A stretch of DNA of 64,000 nucleotides. Source: Gemmatimonadaceae bacterium. Lineage in GTDB: Bacteria; Gemmatimonadota; Gemmatimonadetes; Gemmatimonadales; Gemmatimonadaceae. Below the pieces are notes generated by a model, which made no database searches, was not told the DNA's origin, and saw only the letters and a list, made by a program, of their open reading frames with translations. The stretch covers positions 1 to 64,000 of the forward strand of contig JAICLZ010000004.1 in NCBI GenBank assembly GCA_025929535.1, written 5' to 3'. Position numbers and translations under genes: made by a program. Below, piece by piece: positions 29,577-41,025 of this stretch. Position 1 is the stretch's first letter; the number at the start of each line of letters is the position of its first letter.

Positions 29577-31478
29577 TCAACCCGCGGCGATCGTCTCGAG
29601 CTCTTCCCAACGCGAGATACGCAATTCGATCTCGCTCTCGATTGCTGCGAGTCGCGTCTTTGCCGCCACCGTCGCAGCGCCGTTACGCAGTAGTGTCGGA
29701 TCGGCGAGCGATGCGTACACGTCCTCGCGCTCGCGCTCGAGTGCATCGATGGAGTCCGGAAGCGACGCGAGCTCGCTCGTCTCCCTGAACGTGAGCTTGC
29801 GCTTCCGCTCGGGAGCTGCGGATGGGGCGCGCGCGGTGCGCACCGCAGGCGACGCCTTCACCGCCTGTCGCGATTCGCTCGAGCGCGCGCGCTGCCGAAC
29901 CCAGTCCGAGTAGCCGCCCACGAACTCGCCCACCTTTCCTTTTCCCTCGAGCACGAGCGTGCTCGTCACCACGTGGTCGAGAAACTCGCGATCGTGGCTC
30001 ACCACCAGCAGCGTCCCCGAAAACTCGAGCAGCAGGTCCTCCAGCAGATCGAGTGTCTCGATGTCGAGATCGTTCGTGGGCTCATCGAGCACGAGCACGT
30101 TGAAGCGTCGCGTGAACAGCCGCGCGAGCAGCAGCCGGTTTCGCTCGCCTCCGCTCAGCGCGCGCACCGGCGTGCGCGCGCGATCGGGCGCGAAGAGAAA
30201 GTCCTGCAGGTAGCCCAGCACGTGCTTGCGGTTGTCGCCGATCTCCACGAACTCCGCGCCCGCTGCGATGCTGCCGAACACGGTCTCATCCGGATCGAGC
30301 GTCTCGCGCAGCTGATCGAAGTACGCGATCTCGAGATTCGTGCCGAGCCGCACGGTGCCGCTGTCGGGCGCGAGCTCGCCGAGCAGGAGCCGCAGCAACG
30401 TCGTCTTCCCCGATCCGTTCGGGCCGATCACACCAACGCGATCGCCGCGCGTGATCGTCGTCGAGAAATCGGCGATGATCGTGCGGTTCCCGCGCGCGAA
30501 GCTCACGCGCCTCGCCTCCGCGACGAGCCGTCCCGATCGCTCGGCCTCCTGCGCCTGGAGCTGCACCGTTCCCGTGCGCTCGCGCCGCCGGCCGCGCTCC
30601 ACACGCAGCGCCTCGAGCGAGCGCACGCGCCCCTCGTTGCGCGTGCGCCGCGCCTGGATCCCGGTGCGAATCCACACCTCCTCCTTCGCCAGCTTCCTGT
30701 CGAACTCCTCCCATGCACGCGCCTCGGCCTCGAGCGACGCCTCCTTTCGCTCGAGATACGCGTCGTAGTCGCTCCCCCAGTCCACGAGTCTTCCGCGATC
30801 GAGCTCGATGATGCGCGTGGCCACACGTCGCAGGAAGGCGCGATCGTGGGTGACGAAGAGAAGCGTCGTGCCGCGCTCGAGGAGAAACGCCTCGAGCCAC
30901 TCGATGGCGTCCACATCGAGATGGTTCGTGGGCTCATCGAGCAGCAAGACATCGGGCTCGCGCACGAGCGCGCGCGCGAGCAGAATCTGTCGCTTCGTGC
31001 CGCCCGACGCCCCGGCGAACGCTGCATCCGCATCGAGCCCGAGGTGGATGAGCACCGTCTCCACGCGCGTATTCACCTGCCAGGCGCTCGCGCCGTCCAG
31101 CGCGTGATGAAGGCGATCGAGCTCTCGCAGCGCAGCGGGCGTGGCGCTCTCGCTCACGCGATGGCTCGCCTGATGATAGCGCGCGAGGAGCAGCCCAACC
31201 TCGCCCAGCCCTTGGGCAACGACATCGAAGGTGGTCCCGGCGATATCTGCGGGCACCTCCTGCTCGAGCCGCGTCACGGTGATCCCCGTCTGTCGTATGA
31301 TCTCACCGCTGTCGGGCGCGATGGTGCCGTCGAGCAGCTTCATCACGGTGCTCTTGCCTGCACCATTGCGCCCGAGCAGAGACACGCGCTCGCCGCGCTC
31401 GATGGCGAAGCGCGCGTGGTCGAGCACCGCCGGCCCACCGAACGCGATCCCGACGTCCTGCATGACCAGCAAAGCCAT
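29577..31478 (-). CDS. uup: ABC-F family ATPase, Uup-like with C-terminal coiled coil
   Basis: Two ABC modules (GRNGAGKST...LLLDEPTNHLDVDAIEWLE; GPNGSGKTT...LSGGERNRLLLARLF..VLDEPTNDLDIETLDLLEDLL) without TM segments; C-terminal helical domain. Start at MALLVMQDVG. Confidence 0.93.
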   Translation of the reverse strand: MALLVMQDVGIAFGGPAVLDHARFAIERGERVSLLGRNGAGKSTVMKLLDGTIAPDSGEIIRQTGITVTRLEQEVPADIAGTTFDVVAQGLGEVGLLLARYHQASHRVSESATPAALRELDRLHHALDGASAWQVNTRVETVLIHLGLDADAAFAGASGGTKRQILLARALVREPDVLLLDEPTNHLDVDAIEWLEAFLLERGTTLLFVTHDRAFLRRVATRIIELDRGRLVDWGSDYDAYLERKEASLEAEARAWEEFDRKLAKEEVWIRTGIQARRTRNEGRVRSLEALRVERGRRRERTGTVQLQAQEAERSGRLVAEARRVSFARGNRTIIADFSTTITRGDRVGVIGPNGSGKTTLLRLLLGELAPDSGTVRLGTNLEIAYFDQLRETLDPDETVFGSIAAGAEFVEIGDNRKHVLGYLQDFLFAPDRARTPVRALSGGERNRLLLARLFTRRFNVLVLDEPTNDLDIETLDLLEDLLLEFSGTLLVVSHDREFLDHVVTSTLVLEGKGKVGEFVGGYSDWVRQRARSSESRQAVKASPAVRTARAPSAAPERKRKLTFRETSELASLPDSIDALEREREDVYASLADPTLLRNGAATVAAKTRLAAIESEIELRISRWEELETIAAG

Positions 31479-31480
31479 CG

Positions 31481-32947
31481 CTACCGCTCCGCCAGCACGA
31501 GTGCCTCGCGCGAGAGCTCTTCGAGCATCGCGCAGAGATGTCCGCGCTTGGTGCGCGAATTCATCACCGTGACGCGAAGCACGCGACGATCGCCCAGCAC
31601 GGTGGTCGTGATCCACCCGTGCCCCGCCCGATTGTAGCGCATGCGCAGATCGAGATTAACCGCGTCGAGCGCACCGTCACCGAGCGATCGGTCGCCCACC
31701 CAGCGAAAGCACAGGATGTTCGTTTCCGGCTCGTGCATCGCCACGAAATCGTCACGGGCTGCGATCAACTCGTGGAGCGCGCGCGCGGAATCGCAGAGCA
31801 CATCGTACAGCGCGGCCAGTCCCGACACGCCGTAGCGCTGAATCCCGACCCACACCTTGATTGCGTCCGCTCTCCGCGAGCACAGGAAGCTGCGCGTGCC
31901 CTGATCCCACACACGCTCGTCGCGCGCACCGTGGAAGAGGTAGGGCGCATGCTGCGAGAACGCCTGCGCGAGGTCGGCTTCGTCGCGCACGAGCAGCATC
32001 CCGGCGGCGAGCGGCATGAGCATCATCTTGTGCGCATCCCAGGCGAGCGAGCGCGCGTACGCGAGCCCGCGCACGCGGTGCCGGTGTGCCGGCGAGAGCA
32101 GCGCGGAGGCGCCGTGCGCGCCGTCCACGTGCAGCCAGATGCCGCGCGCCTCGCACAGCTCGCCGATGGCTGCGAGATCGTCGAACGACCCGGTGGCCGT
32201 CGAGCCGGCCGTTGCCACCACGGCCATCACGTTCGTGCCCGCTCCTGCGAGCGAATCGAGCATTTCTCTCAGTGCCGAAATATCCATCTTCCAGTTGCGC
32301 GACGGCACCGCCAGAGCGCTGCGTCCCCCGAGCCCGAGCTGCGCCACCGCGCGCGTGACGCAGTAGTGCGCGTGCTCGCCGCACAGCACCACAGGCGGCT
32401 CGTCGCCAACTCCCTTCTCCCACGCAGCCGGCATCGCATACGCGCGCGCCGCCAGCAACGCCGAGAACGTCGCCTCCGTTCCGCCGGACGTGAATGTCCC
32501 GCCAGCCTCGTCCCCCCATCCGATCAGCCGTGTGAGCGCGCGCACGAGCTGCGCCTCTATGACCGTCGCGGTCGGCGACATCTCCCAGATCGCCGTCGAC
32601 TGATTGAGTGCACCGATCAGCGACTCGCTCCACACCGCCGCCGGAAGCGGCGCGGCCACCTGATGGCCGAGCGACATCGGATGCATGAGCTGATTGGCGT
32701 CGGCAATGACATCGGTGGCCAGCCGTCGAACGATGTCCGCCAGCGGCTTTCCCTCCCCTGGAAGCGCATCGGCGAACCGCGCGGCCAGCTCCCCGGCGGT
32801 CCTGGGCGTCGACACCTGCCCGTCGCCGTCGCGAGTGGCGGAAAAGTATCCCGCGATCAGATCGACGAAGAGCGCCCCGGACGCGGAGCTCATGTCTTCC
32901 TCGAGGGCCTCGAGGGCGGCGGCGGACCGATCCAGCTGTGCGGACAC
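31481..32947 (-). CDS. Group II PLP-dependent decarboxylase
   Basis: [100 protein letters not shown] (PLP Lys). Confidence 0.9.
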   Translation of the reverse strand: MSAQLDRSAAALEALEEDMSSASGALFVDLIAGYFSATRDGDGQVSTPRTAGELAARFADALPGEGKPLADIVRRLATDVIADANQLMHPMSLGHQVAAPLPAAVWSESLIGALNQSTAIWEMSPTATVIEAQLVRALTRLIGWGDEAGGTFTSGGTEATFSALLAARAYAMPAAWEKGVGDEPPVVLCGEHAHYCVTRAVAQLGLGGRSALAVPSRNWKMDISALREMLDSLAGAGTNVMAVVATAGSTATGSFDDLAAIGELCEARGIWLHVDGAHGASALLSPAHRHRVRGLAYARSLAWDAHKMMLMPLAAGMLLVRDEADLAQAFSQHAPYLFHGARDERVWDQGTRSFLCSRRADAIKVWVGIQRYGVSGLAALYDVLCDSARALHELIAARDDFVAMHEPETNILCFRWVGDRSLGDGALDAVNLDLRMRYNRAGHGWITTTVLGDRRVLRVTVMNSRTKRGHLCAMLEELSREALVLAER

Positions 32948-33092
32948 GCGAGGGCTCGTACGTTGAGGGTGATGTGCGCGGTGACTCGCAGGGAAATCTA
33001 CTCGCGAGGCGGCGTTGACAATCGCAGTCGCCCCACTCTTGCATTACGACCACGTGGATGCCCGGCCCACGCCCAGCTCGAGGAGACGGACA

Positions 33093-33479
33093 ATGCAGAT
33101 CGCTCACATCATCATTGCTCCGCTGGGAGCTGCCGCACGGTGCCTCGTGCTCGCACTCGCGGTCGCATCGCTCGGATGCCGAAGCGGGCGTGCGGCGCGC
33201 AACGCGAACGATGGCCCGGTGCGCACGACGATCGACGTGCAGAACGAGGACTTCAACGACATGACGGTGTACGTGCTCGTGAACGGCTCGCGCACCAGGC
33301 TCGGCATCGCGAACGGCAACAAGACCACCGTGTTGACGATTCCGGAATACCTCCTCAGCGGCACCACGTTCCTGCGCTTCGTCGCGAGCCCGATCGGCGG
33401 CAATCGCACGCCGGTGAGCGAGGAGGTGGACGTCAGTCCCGGCGATCAGCTCGTAATGGTGATTCGCCCCGGTGGCTGA
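33093..33479 (+). CDS. Small lipoprotein, unknown function
   Basis: [32 protein letters not shown] lipobox-like leader; beta-rich 128 aa product; stop overlaps the next gene start. Confidence 0.65.
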   Translation: MQIAHIIIAPLGAAARCLVLALAVASLGCRSGRAARNANDGPVRTTIDVQNEDFNDMTVYVLVNGSRTRLGIANGNKTTVLTIPEYLLSGTTFLRFVASPIGGNRTPVSEEVDVSPGDQLVMVIRPGG

Positions 33480-36033
33480 TCCGCGCATGGCAAGACCGAA
33501 TCCGTACTCGCGTACCGCGCCGGTGAAGGATTCCACCGGCTTCGTGCACGTGCGCGGCGCCCGCGAACACAATCTCAAGAACATCGACGTGGAGATTCCG
33601 CGCGACGCGCTCGTGGTGTTCACGGGCGTCTCGGGCTCCGGAAAATCGTCGCTCGCCTTCGGAACGCTCTACGCGGAGGCGCAGCGCCGGTATCTCGAAT
33701 CGGTGTCGCCGTACGCACGCCGGCTCTTCCACCAGATGGCCGTGCCCGAGGTGGACGAGGTGGACGGGCTGCCTCCGGCCGTCGCGCTCCAGCAGCAACG
33801 CGGCTCGCCCACCACGCGCTCCTCGGTGGGCAGCGTCACGACGCTCTCGAATCTCCTGCGCATGCTCTATTCGCGCGCCGGACACTACCCGCCGAAGCAG
33901 GAGCATCTCGAGGCGGAGGCATTCTCGCCCAACACGCCCGCGGGTGCGTGCCCGCGCTGCCACGGGCTCGGACGCGTGTACGAGGTGACCGAACGATCGA
34001 TGGTGCCCGACGACTCGCTCACCATTCGCCAGCGCGCGATCGCCGCGTGGCCCACGGCGTGGCAGGGGCAGAATCTGCGAGACATCCTCGTCACGATGGG
34101 CTACGATGTGGACAAACCGTGGCGCGAGCTTCCGAAAAAGGAGCGCGACTGGCTGCTCTTCACCGATGAGCAGCCCACCGTGCCCGTGTACGCGGGGTAC
34201 ACGCCAGCCGAGGTGCGTCGAGCGCTCAAGCGGAAGGAAGAGCCGAGCTACATGGGCACCTTCACCGGCGCGCGCCGGTACGTGCTGCAGACCTTCGCCA
34301 ACACCGAGAGCGCGTCGATGAAGCGGCGCGTTTCCCAGTACATGGAGAGCACCGAATGCCCGCTCTGCCACGGCAAGCGGCTGCGCCTCGAATCGCTCTC
34401 CGTCACCTTCGCGGGCTACGACATTTCCGACATTTCTGCGCTGCCACTCAAGAAGCTCGCGCAGATCATGCAGCCCTATGCGAATGGCACGGCCGCGGGC
34501 CACGAGAAGCTCGAGGCGCAGCATCCCGAGAGGGCGCTGGTCACGCTCCGCATTGCGCAGGACCTGTGTGCACGGCTTTCCGTGCTTCTGGATCTCGGCC
34601 TCTCGTATGTCTCGCTCGGACGCAGCACACCCACACTGTCGCCGGGCGAGCTCCAGCGGCTTCGCCTCGCCACGCAGGTGCGCTCGAATCTGTTCGGCGT
34701 CGTCTACGTGCTCGACGAGCCCTCCGCCGGGCTGCACCCCGCGGATACCGAGGCGCTGCTGGTTGCGCTCGAGCGGCTCAAGGGATCGGGCAACTCGCTG
34801 TTCGTCGTCGAGCACGATCTCGATGTCATTCGCCGCGCGGACTGGATCGTGGACGTGGGCCCCGCAGCCGGTGAGAACGGCGGCCACGTGCTGTACAGCG
34901 GCCCGCCCGCAGGGCTCGCGGCCATCGAGGCCTCGCAAACGCGCCGGCATCTCTTCGGCAACTACGTGCTGCCGCCGCGCACGCCGCGCGCGCCCGCGGC
35001 ATGGCTCGAGCTCGAGAACGTCACGCGCAACAATCTCGACAGGCTCGATGTGCGCTTCCCGATCGGCGTGCTCACGACGGTCACCGGCGTCTCGGGCTCC
35101 GGCAAATCGAGCCTCGTGAGCCAGGCGCTCGTGGAGCTGGTTGCCGCGCAGCTCGGACACGAGCTTCCGGAGGAGTCGGACGAAGCCGAGGAGCTCGAGC
35201 GCTCGGCGCCGGTCACACTCGATGGATGCATCAAGTCGGGAATGGAGCACATCAAGCGGCTCGTGCGCGTGGATCAGAAGCCGATCGGCCGCACGCCGCG
35301 CTCGAATCTGGCCACCTACACGGGTCTTTTCGACCACGTGCGCAAACTCTTCGCGGCAACGAAAGCCGCGAAGGCGCGGCACTACGACGCGGGACGCTTC
35401 TCCTTCAACGTTGCCAAGGGCCGCTGCGATACCTGCGACGGTGAAGGCTTCGTGATGGTCGAGCTGTTGTTCCTGCCGAGCGTGTACGCGCCCTGCCCCA
35501 CCTGTCATGGTGCGCGGTACAACGCGAAGACGCTCGAGATCCAGTATCGCGGAAGGAACATTGCCGAAGTGCTCGGAATGACGGTTGACGATGCCTGGTC
35601 CTTCTTCGAGGGCGAAACGGCGCTCGTGCGCTCGCTCGGCGTCGTCCGCGAGGTCGGGCTGGGCTATCTGCGATTGGGGCAGCCCGCCACGGAGCTCTCG
35701 GGCGGCGAGGCACAGCGCATCAAGCTCGCGACCGAGCTGCAGCGGCAGCAGCGTGGCCACACGTTATATGTTCTCGATGAGCCGACCACCGGATTGCACC
35801 CGTCGGATGTGGAGAAGCTGATGCTGCAGCTCGACGGACTCGTCGAATCCGGCAACACGGTGATCGTGGTGGAGCACGACATGCGCGTGGTCGCCGGAAG
35901 CGATTGGGTCATCGACATGGGCCCCGGCGCCGGCGACGAGGGCGGGCGCATCGTTGCGGAGGGTACGCCCGCCGCGGTTGCGCGCGCGAGCGGAAGCCGC
36001 ACGGCACCGTTTCTCGCGCGCTTTCTCGGCTGA
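33472..36033 (+). CDS. UvrA paralogue (short UvrA2-like excinuclease ATPase)
   Basis: [58 protein letters not shown]; zinc-finger pairs [35 protein letters not shown] signatures [12 protein letters not shown] and [12 protein letters not shown]. 853 aa, shorter than canonical UvrA (about 940 aa). Confidence 0.92.
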   Translation: MADPRMARPNPYSRTAPVKDSTGFVHVRGAREHNLKNIDVEIPRDALVVFTGVSGSGKSSLAFGTLYAEAQRRYLESVSPYARRLFHQMAVPEVDEVDGLPPAVALQQQRGSPTTRSSVGSVTTLSNLLRMLYSRAGHYPPKQEHLEAEAFSPNTPAGACPRCHGLGRVYEVTERSMVPDDSLTIRQRAIAAWPTAWQGQNLRDILVTMGYDVDKPWRELPKKERDWLLFTDEQPTVPVYAGYTPAEVRRALKRKEEPSYMGTFTGARRYVLQTFANTESASMKRRVSQYMESTECPLCHGKRLRLESLSVTFAGYDISDISALPLKKLAQIMQPYANGTAAGHEKLEAQHPERALVTLRIAQDLCARLSVLLDLGLSYVSLGRSTPTLSPGELQRLRLATQVRSNLFGVVYVLDEPSAGLHPADTEALLVALERLKGSGNSLFVVEHDLDVIRRADWIVDVGPAAGENGGHVLYSGPPAGLAAIEASQTRRHLFGNYVLPPRTPRAPAAWLELENVTRNNLDRLDVRFPIGVLTTVTGVSGSGKSSLVSQALVELVAAQLGHELPEESDEAEELERSAPVTLDGCIKSGMEHIKRLVRVDQKPIGRTPRSNLATYTGLFDHVRKLFAATKAAKARHYDAGRFSFNVAKGRCDTCDGEGFVMVELLFLPSVYAPCPTCHGARYNAKTLEIQYRGRNIAEVLGMTVDDAWSFFEGETALVRSLGVVREVGLGYLRLGQPATELSGGEAQRIKLATELQRQQRGHTLYVLDEPTTGLHPSDVEKLMLQLDGLVESGNTVIVVEHDMRVVAGSDWVIDMGPGAGDEGGRIVAEGTPAAVARASGSRTAPFLARFLG

Positions 36034-36053
36034 GCCGCCGTGGGCACCATCGC

Positions 36054-37397
36054 GTGAGCGAGCGGGCATTGCATCGCGAGCTCGGTCTGCTCTCCGCGAC
36101 CATGATCGTGGTGGGCGGCATCATCGGCGGCGGCATCTTCTTCACACCGGCGCAGGTGGCGCGCACGCTGCCCGGCGGCGGATGGGTGCTCGCGATCTGG
36201 ATGTTCGGCGGCTTCGTCGCGCTCGCGGGGGCGCTGACCTTCGCGGAGCTCGGCGCAATGCTGCCCGACGCGGGAGGCCCGTTCGTGTACATTCGCCGTG
36301 CGTTCGGCGAACGAGCGGCGTTCGTGTACGGGTGGATGATCCTCACCACGATCGCGAGCGGGGCCGCGGCCGCGGTGGCGCTGGCGTTCGCCAACTACGT
36401 GGGGCGGTTCTTCGATCTCGCGCCGCTGGGTGGCGTCACGGGCGTTGCCGTGGCGGTGCTGCTCGTTCTCACCGCCACGAATTATCGCGGGCTTCGACTC
36501 GGAGCCGCGGTCCAGAACACGCTCGTGCTGAGCAAGCTCGCGGCGCTCGGCGCGCTGGTGCTCGGCGTGATTCTCCTCTGGAACCACACTCCGGCGCCGT
36601 TGCCGGTCGCATCGGCGCCGCTGCCACCGCTGGCAACAGGACTCGCGGCGGCGTTCGTGCCGGTGCTGTTCTCGGTGGGCGGATGGGAGAATCTCAACAT
36701 GGTGGCCGGCGAGGTGCGCGATCCGGCGAGGCTGATTCCGCGCGCGCTCGCACTCGGCATCGCGATCATCATGCTCTGTTATCTCGGCGTGAACGTGGCG
36801 TATCTGCACGTGCTCGGCCGTGACGGAATGGCCGCGAGCACGAGCGTTGCCGCCGATACGGCGATCGGCCTGGTGGGGTCGCTTGGCGGAACGCTGATCA
36901 CGATCGCGGCCATGGTCTCGATACTGGGGCTCGTGAACGTGGTGCTGCTCGCCACGCCGCGCATTTTTTACGCGATGGCGCGCGAGGGACTCTTCTATCC
37001 GGCGGCGGCACGCATCCATCCGCGCTTCGGTACACCGCATGTCAGCATCGCGATGCTGGGACTCTGGTCGATCGCGCTGCTGCTGCTCGCGCGCTCGCGA
37101 CTGGACTGGCTGCTCAACGGCGAGGTGTTCGCGGACTGGATTTTCTTCGGGCTGAGCGCGGCGAGCGTATTCGTATTTCGGCGAACGATGCCGCGGCAGC
37201 CGCGTCCGTACCGCGCCTGGGGGTATCCGCTCGTGCCGCTCTTCTTCGTCGCGGCATCGGTTGCCGCGGTGGGGAGCGCCGTGGTGAGCGCGCCAATCCC
37301 CTCTGCCTTTGGTGCGTTCAGCGGTGTGGTGGGCGTGATCGTTTACGCGTTGTTTGCGCGCAGATGGAAGGCCACGGAGGTCGCGGCGCCAAGCTAG
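36054..37397 (+). CDS. APC-family amino-acid permease
   Basis: GLLSATMIVVGGIIGGGIFFTPAQVARTLPGGGWVLAIWMFGGFVALAGALTFAELGAMLPDAGGPFVYIRRAFG; multi-TM; GTG start at 36054. Confidence 0.9.
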   Translation: MSERALHRELGLLSATMIVVGGIIGGGIFFTPAQVARTLPGGGWVLAIWMFGGFVALAGALTFAELGAMLPDAGGPFVYIRRAFGERAAFVYGWMILTTIASGAAAAVALAFANYVGRFFDLAPLGGVTGVAVAVLLVLTATNYRGLRLGAAVQNTLVLSKLAALGALVLGVILLWNHTPAPLPVASAPLPPLATGLAAAFVPVLFSVGGWENLNMVAGEVRDPARLIPRALALGIAIIMLCYLGVNVAYLHVLGRDGMAASTSVAADTAIGLVGSLGGTLITIAAMVSILGLVNVVLLATPRIFYAMAREGLFYPAAARIHPRFGTPHVSIAMLGLWSIALLLLARSRLDWLLNGEVFADWIFFGLSAASVFVFRRTMPRQPRPYRAWGYPLVPLFFVAASVAAVGSAVVSAPIPSAFGAFSGVVGVIVYALFARRWKATEVAAPS

Positions 37398-37502
37398 CGG
37401 CGCGAGGGCGGTTGCCATGAAATCGAACGCATCGTCGTTGGAGGGATGGACTGCCGGCTCGCGCGCTGCTCGCGCCGGGCCCTCACACATCGGCGCCCAC
37501 TC

Positions 37503-38771
37503 ATGCACTTACCGAGACTCATGCGCGACCTCCTGCTGATCATCACCGGCCTTGCGTGCGCGGCGGCAACACCGACCACGCCCGGTCCCGACACGAGCGG
37601 AAGCACCGGACCTCGTGCCACCGTGATCGCAAAGAGCAGCGGCGACGCACAGCACGGGACGATGTCGTCCGTGCTCGCTGCACCGCTCGTCGTCACGGTC
37701 ACCAACTCGGCCGGCGCACCAGTGAGCGGTGCGACGGTCACGTGGACGACGGCTCCCGGCAACGGCACGGTGAGCGCGAGCGCCAGCAGCACGGATGGGA
37801 GCGGCCATGCGAGCGCTCGCTGGACACTCGATGGCACGTTCATGCTCACCTCGGTGACTGCCTCGATCACAGGATCCTCCGTCACCTTCACGGCGCTCGG
37901 CAACGGCAGTGGAGATCTCGGCGGCAGGGCGATCTTCCCCGCGACGGACGCGTGGCGCACCGACATTTCCGCTGCTCCGCGCGATGCGAACTCCGACAGC
38001 CTGATCGCATCGTGCGGCGCGACGACCGGAATGCATCCGGACTTCGGAACGGTGTACGCGGGAGCCCCAAACGGCCTTTCCTACGTTGTCGTGCACGGAA
38101 CGCAGCCGCGGGTACCGGTCAGCTTTTACTACGGCAACGAGAGCGATCCGGGACCCTACCCGGTGCCGCCGTACGCACCGGTCGAGGGTGGCTCATCGAG
38201 CACGGGCGACCGGCACGTGCTCGTGATCGACGCGGACAACTGGAAGCTGTACGAGATGTTCGATGCGCATGCGGTGAATAATGGCGCGAGCTGGACCGGC
38301 GGCTCGGGTGCGATCTTCGACATGACCACGGGCACCGTGCGCCCCGCGGGATGGACGTCCGCCGATGCTGCGGGTATGCCGATTTTTCCCGGGCTCGTAC
38401 GCTACGACGAGGTGGGCATCCGTCATGCGATCGAGCATGCGCTTCGCTACAGCTGCGCGCGCACACGCAAGGCGTACATTCCGCCCGCGCGGCACTCGGC
38501 CGGCTCGCAGACGAGCGCGAACTTTCCGCCCATGGGCATGCGCGTGCGCCTCAAGGCGAGCTTCGACATCTCGGGATACTCGCCCACGAATCAGGTGATC
38601 CTGAAGGCGCTCAAGAAGTACGGAATGTTCGTGGCCGACAACGGAACGGACTTGTATCTGAGCGGGTCACCCGATCCTCGTTGGAACGACGACGACCTGC
38701 ACAACCTCACGCACGTGCACGGGAGCGACTTCGAGGTCGTGCAGATGTCGGGAATGGTCGTGCAGCCGTAG
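37503..38771 (+). CDS. Secreted protein with N-terminal bacterial Ig-like (Big) domain
   Basis: Signal peptide LLLIITGLACAAA; VIAKSSGDAQHGTMSSVLAAPLVVTVTNSAGAPVSGATVTWTTAPGNGTVSASASSTDGSGHASARWTLD is an Ig-like repeat; remainder is a DGRHVLVIDADNWKLYEMF-type domain. Confidence 0.7.
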   Translation: MHLPRLMRDLLLIITGLACAAATPTTPGPDTSGSTGPRATVIAKSSGDAQHGTMSSVLAAPLVVTVTNSAGAPVSGATVTWTTAPGNGTVSASASSTDGSGHASARWTLDGTFMLTSVTASITGSSVTFTALGNGSGDLGGRAIFPATDAWRTDISAAPRDANSDSLIASCGATTGMHPDFGTVYAGAPNGLSYVVVHGTQPRVPVSFYYGNESDPGPYPVPPYAPVEGGSSSTGDRHVLVIDADNWKLYEMFDAHAVNNGASWTGGSGAIFDMTTGTVRPAGWTSADAAGMPIFPGLVRYDEVGIRHAIEHALRYSCARTRKAYIPPARHSAGSQTSANFPPMGMRVRLKASFDISGYSPTNQVILKALKKYGMFVADNGTDLYLSGSPDPRWNDDDLHNLTHVHGSDFEVVQMSGMVVQP

Positions 38772-38903
38772 CGCCACGGGAAGCCGCCCTCAGCGATGTC
38801 GATTTTCCGATCGCTCGTTCGACGACTGTATGGAGCGGCGATTCGAGCCCGGGCAACGTGCCCTGGCGCCCCGCTCCCGACCAGACGAGCGAGGAGACAC
38901 GAC

Positions 38904-39401
38904 ATGCCGACCACATCCTTGGGAGCAAGCTCCCCCGCCTTCTCGACCGCGAAAAATCGCACCGGGGCGAAGCGCATCAACATCGCGATTTGGACGTTGC
39001 AGGTGCTGCTCGCGTGCCTGTTCCTGTTCGCGGGCGGTGCGAAGCTCGTGCTGCCCATCGCCGAGATGACCAAGCAGTTCCCGTTGCCAGGACTCTTCCT
39101 GCGCTTCCTCGGTGTGGTGGAGCTCGCGGGCGCCGTGGGGCTGATTCTACCTTCGCTGCTCAGGATCCGCCCTTACCTCACGCCGCTCGCGGCCGGCGGA
39201 CTCGTGATCGTGATGAGCGGGGCGACCGCGATCTCGATGGCTGGAGGCAAGGTGGCGCCGGCGATCCCTCCGTTCGTGGTGGGGTGCCTCGCGGGACTCA
39301 TCATCCATGCACGCACGCGCGTGGTGCCGATCCGCGAGAGGAGTCGCGGATCGGTGCGTCGTGCGATTGGCGGCGCGACGTGGGTACGGAAGACGGCCTG
39401 A
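38904..39401 (+). CDS. DoxX-like membrane protein
   Basis: IAIWTLQVLLACLFLFAGGAKLVLPI...LPGLFLRFLGVVELAGAVGLILPSLLRIRPYLTPLAAGGL. Confidence 0.85.
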   Translation: MPTTSLGASSPAFSTAKNRTGAKRINIAIWTLQVLLACLFLFAGGAKLVLPIAEMTKQFPLPGLFLRFLGVVELAGAVGLILPSLLRIRPYLTPLAAGGLVIVMSGATAISMAGGKVAPAIPPFVVGCLAGLIIHARTRVVPIRERSRGSVRRAIGGATWVRKTA

Positions 39402-39580
39402 ACGGTGCTCAGCGAGTGGGTGCGCATCGCGCTCTGGATCCTGATGCGCGATCCAGCGGTGAGTGCACCGTCCTGCGCTGCGGCGATGCTCGACCAAGAC
39501 ATGATCGCGACAAGAGCGATCGACACTGCCCGCGCAACGCCGCGGAAGCGGATGCTATCCGAGATGTGAATCGCTCGCAT
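39402..39580 (-). pseudogene. Possible truncated secreted-protein gene (signal peptide plus about 20 aa)
   Basis: MRAIHISDSIRFRGVARAVSIALVAIMSWSSIAAAQDGALTAGSRIRIQSA looks like an intact leader, then continues only antisense to DoxX. Confidence 0.35.
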
Positions 39581-39881
39581 TCATCAGCCCCTCCGAGGTG
39601 GGCTCCGGCAGCTCCGGTGGCGAGATGCGATCGATCACCCGTTCGACGGCAGTCGTGAGCCCATCGGCGCACAGGACGATCACGCCAAGAACCATGAAGC
39701 TCCCGAGGAAGCTGCCGTCGAAGCTCGCGTCGTGCACATCCGCCAGCTTCGCGAGCATCGCCTCGCGGCTCAGCGATCTGTAGGTGCGCATCTCGTCCTT
39801 GTCGATCGCGACCAATGCGAGCGCGGTCACGTAGGCGAGAAGCACGAGCGCGATCCCTCGTGCGATGGTGCGACGCTTCAT
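39555..39881 (-). CDS. Small membrane protein, unknown function
   Basis: MKRRTIARGIALVLLAYVTALALVAIDKDEMRTYRSLSREAMLAKLADVHDASFDGSFLGSFMVLGVIVLCADGL; two hydrophobic segments. Confidence 0.6.
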   Translation of the reverse strand: MKRRTIARGIALVLLAYVTALALVAIDKDEMRTYRSLSREAMLAKLADVHDASFDGSFLGSFMVLGVIVLCADGLTTAVERVIDRISPPELPEPTSEGLMNASDSHLG

Positions 39882-39966
39882 TCGCTCGGAACTCCGGAAA
39901 TGACGTGCGGAACGCATTCGTGGAGACAATGCTGCGGCGACCCGCTCGACGCAAGCGCCGCTCGCG

Positions 39967-41025
39967 CTAATGCGGGAGCGCGGGCTTCGCCGCGACCGCC
40001 GCGCCGCTTGACAACTTGTCGACGTCGCGCATCCACACCTCGAGTCCCCCGTCCGCGAGCGTGCGCTCGTAGCCCGCGACGAGCTGCGCGTTGTAGCGCG
40101 AGAGATCGAAGCGGAACACTTCCTCCGGATCGAGATCGGTGATCTGCATTTCCGCGTCGAGCATGAGCAGGCGCCCAAAGCGTAGCGTGCCGCCCTTGTA
40201 GTACATGTAGTTCTTCACCGTGGTATCGGGCGGAACCAGCGCCTGCACGGGCGCATGCGGTTCCGTCTTGCCGAACGCCTGCACCACCTCATTGCCGTCC
40301 ACGCGCACGGACACCACGCGTCCCTCGATCGTCGGTGGCGGCAGAATCTTCGCCGGATCGAGAAGAATGTCGTTGCCGTGCACGCTGGCGCCCGTCGCGC
40401 CCTTCAGGTCGAGCAGCTTCTCGAGCGTGAGCCCCAGAAATTTCATGAGCTTCGCCCCGTTGACCCCCATGATCTTGGTCTTTGTTGGATGTATGCGAAT
40501 GAGACCTTCCGGCGTGACATCCATGGTAGCGGTGATCTCGAACGGGATCGTCGCGAGCTTGTGCATGCGCCCCGTCTGCACGACGTGATCCCCTTCCGTT
40601 CGCAGATGCAAATGCGAGAGCGGCGATCCCTCGTAGCCGAACACGTACTTGTTGAGGAGCGCCGAGAGATCGGCACCCGTCATTCCGACCTCCGCGGTAT
40701 CGATCGTGATGATGAAGGAGCTCTTGTCGTCGAAGATGATCGGGCCGCCCTCCTTGCTTCGCATCGTGCCATCGAGATGATGAATGTGAAGCACGACTTC
40801 GCTGTCGACGTAGAAGTTCACCCGCCGCATCGAGACGCCGGTGCGCACGTGTGCGGAGTCGGCGCGCGGAGCCGGCGCGGCCGCGGGAACGGCCGCGGGA
40901 GCGGCGGCCGGAGGGGTTTCGGACCGCGCCGCTGCGCATCCGTGCGAGAGGAGCGCCAGAGCGCTGAGCACTCCCACGCTACCCAAGGCGCGGATCAGGC
41001 CGCGAGTACGCACGCGCTGCACCAT
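39967..41025 (-). CDS. Secreted lipoprotein, unknown function
   Basis: Leader IRALGSVGVLSALALLSHGCAAARSE with lipobox-like Cys, Ala-Pro linker, then a well-composed 280-aa domain. Start at MVQRVRTRG. Confidence 0.75.
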   Translation of the reverse strand: MVQRVRTRGLIRALGSVGVLSALALLSHGCAAARSETPPAAAPAAVPAAAPAPRADSAHVRTGVSMRRVNFYVDSEVVLHIHHLDGTMRSKEGGPIIFDDKSSFIITIDTAEVGMTGADLSALLNKYVFGYEGSPLSHLHLRTEGDHVVQTGRMHKLATIPFEITATMDVTPEGLIRIHPTKTKIMGVNGAKLMKFLGLTLEKLLDLKGATGASVHGNDILLDPAKILPPPTIEGRVVSVRVDGNEVVQAFGKTEPHAPVQALVPPDTTVKNYMYYKGGTLRFGRLLMLDAEMQITDLDPEEVFRFDLSRYNAQLVAGYERTLADGGLEVWMRDVDKLSSGAAVAAKPALPH

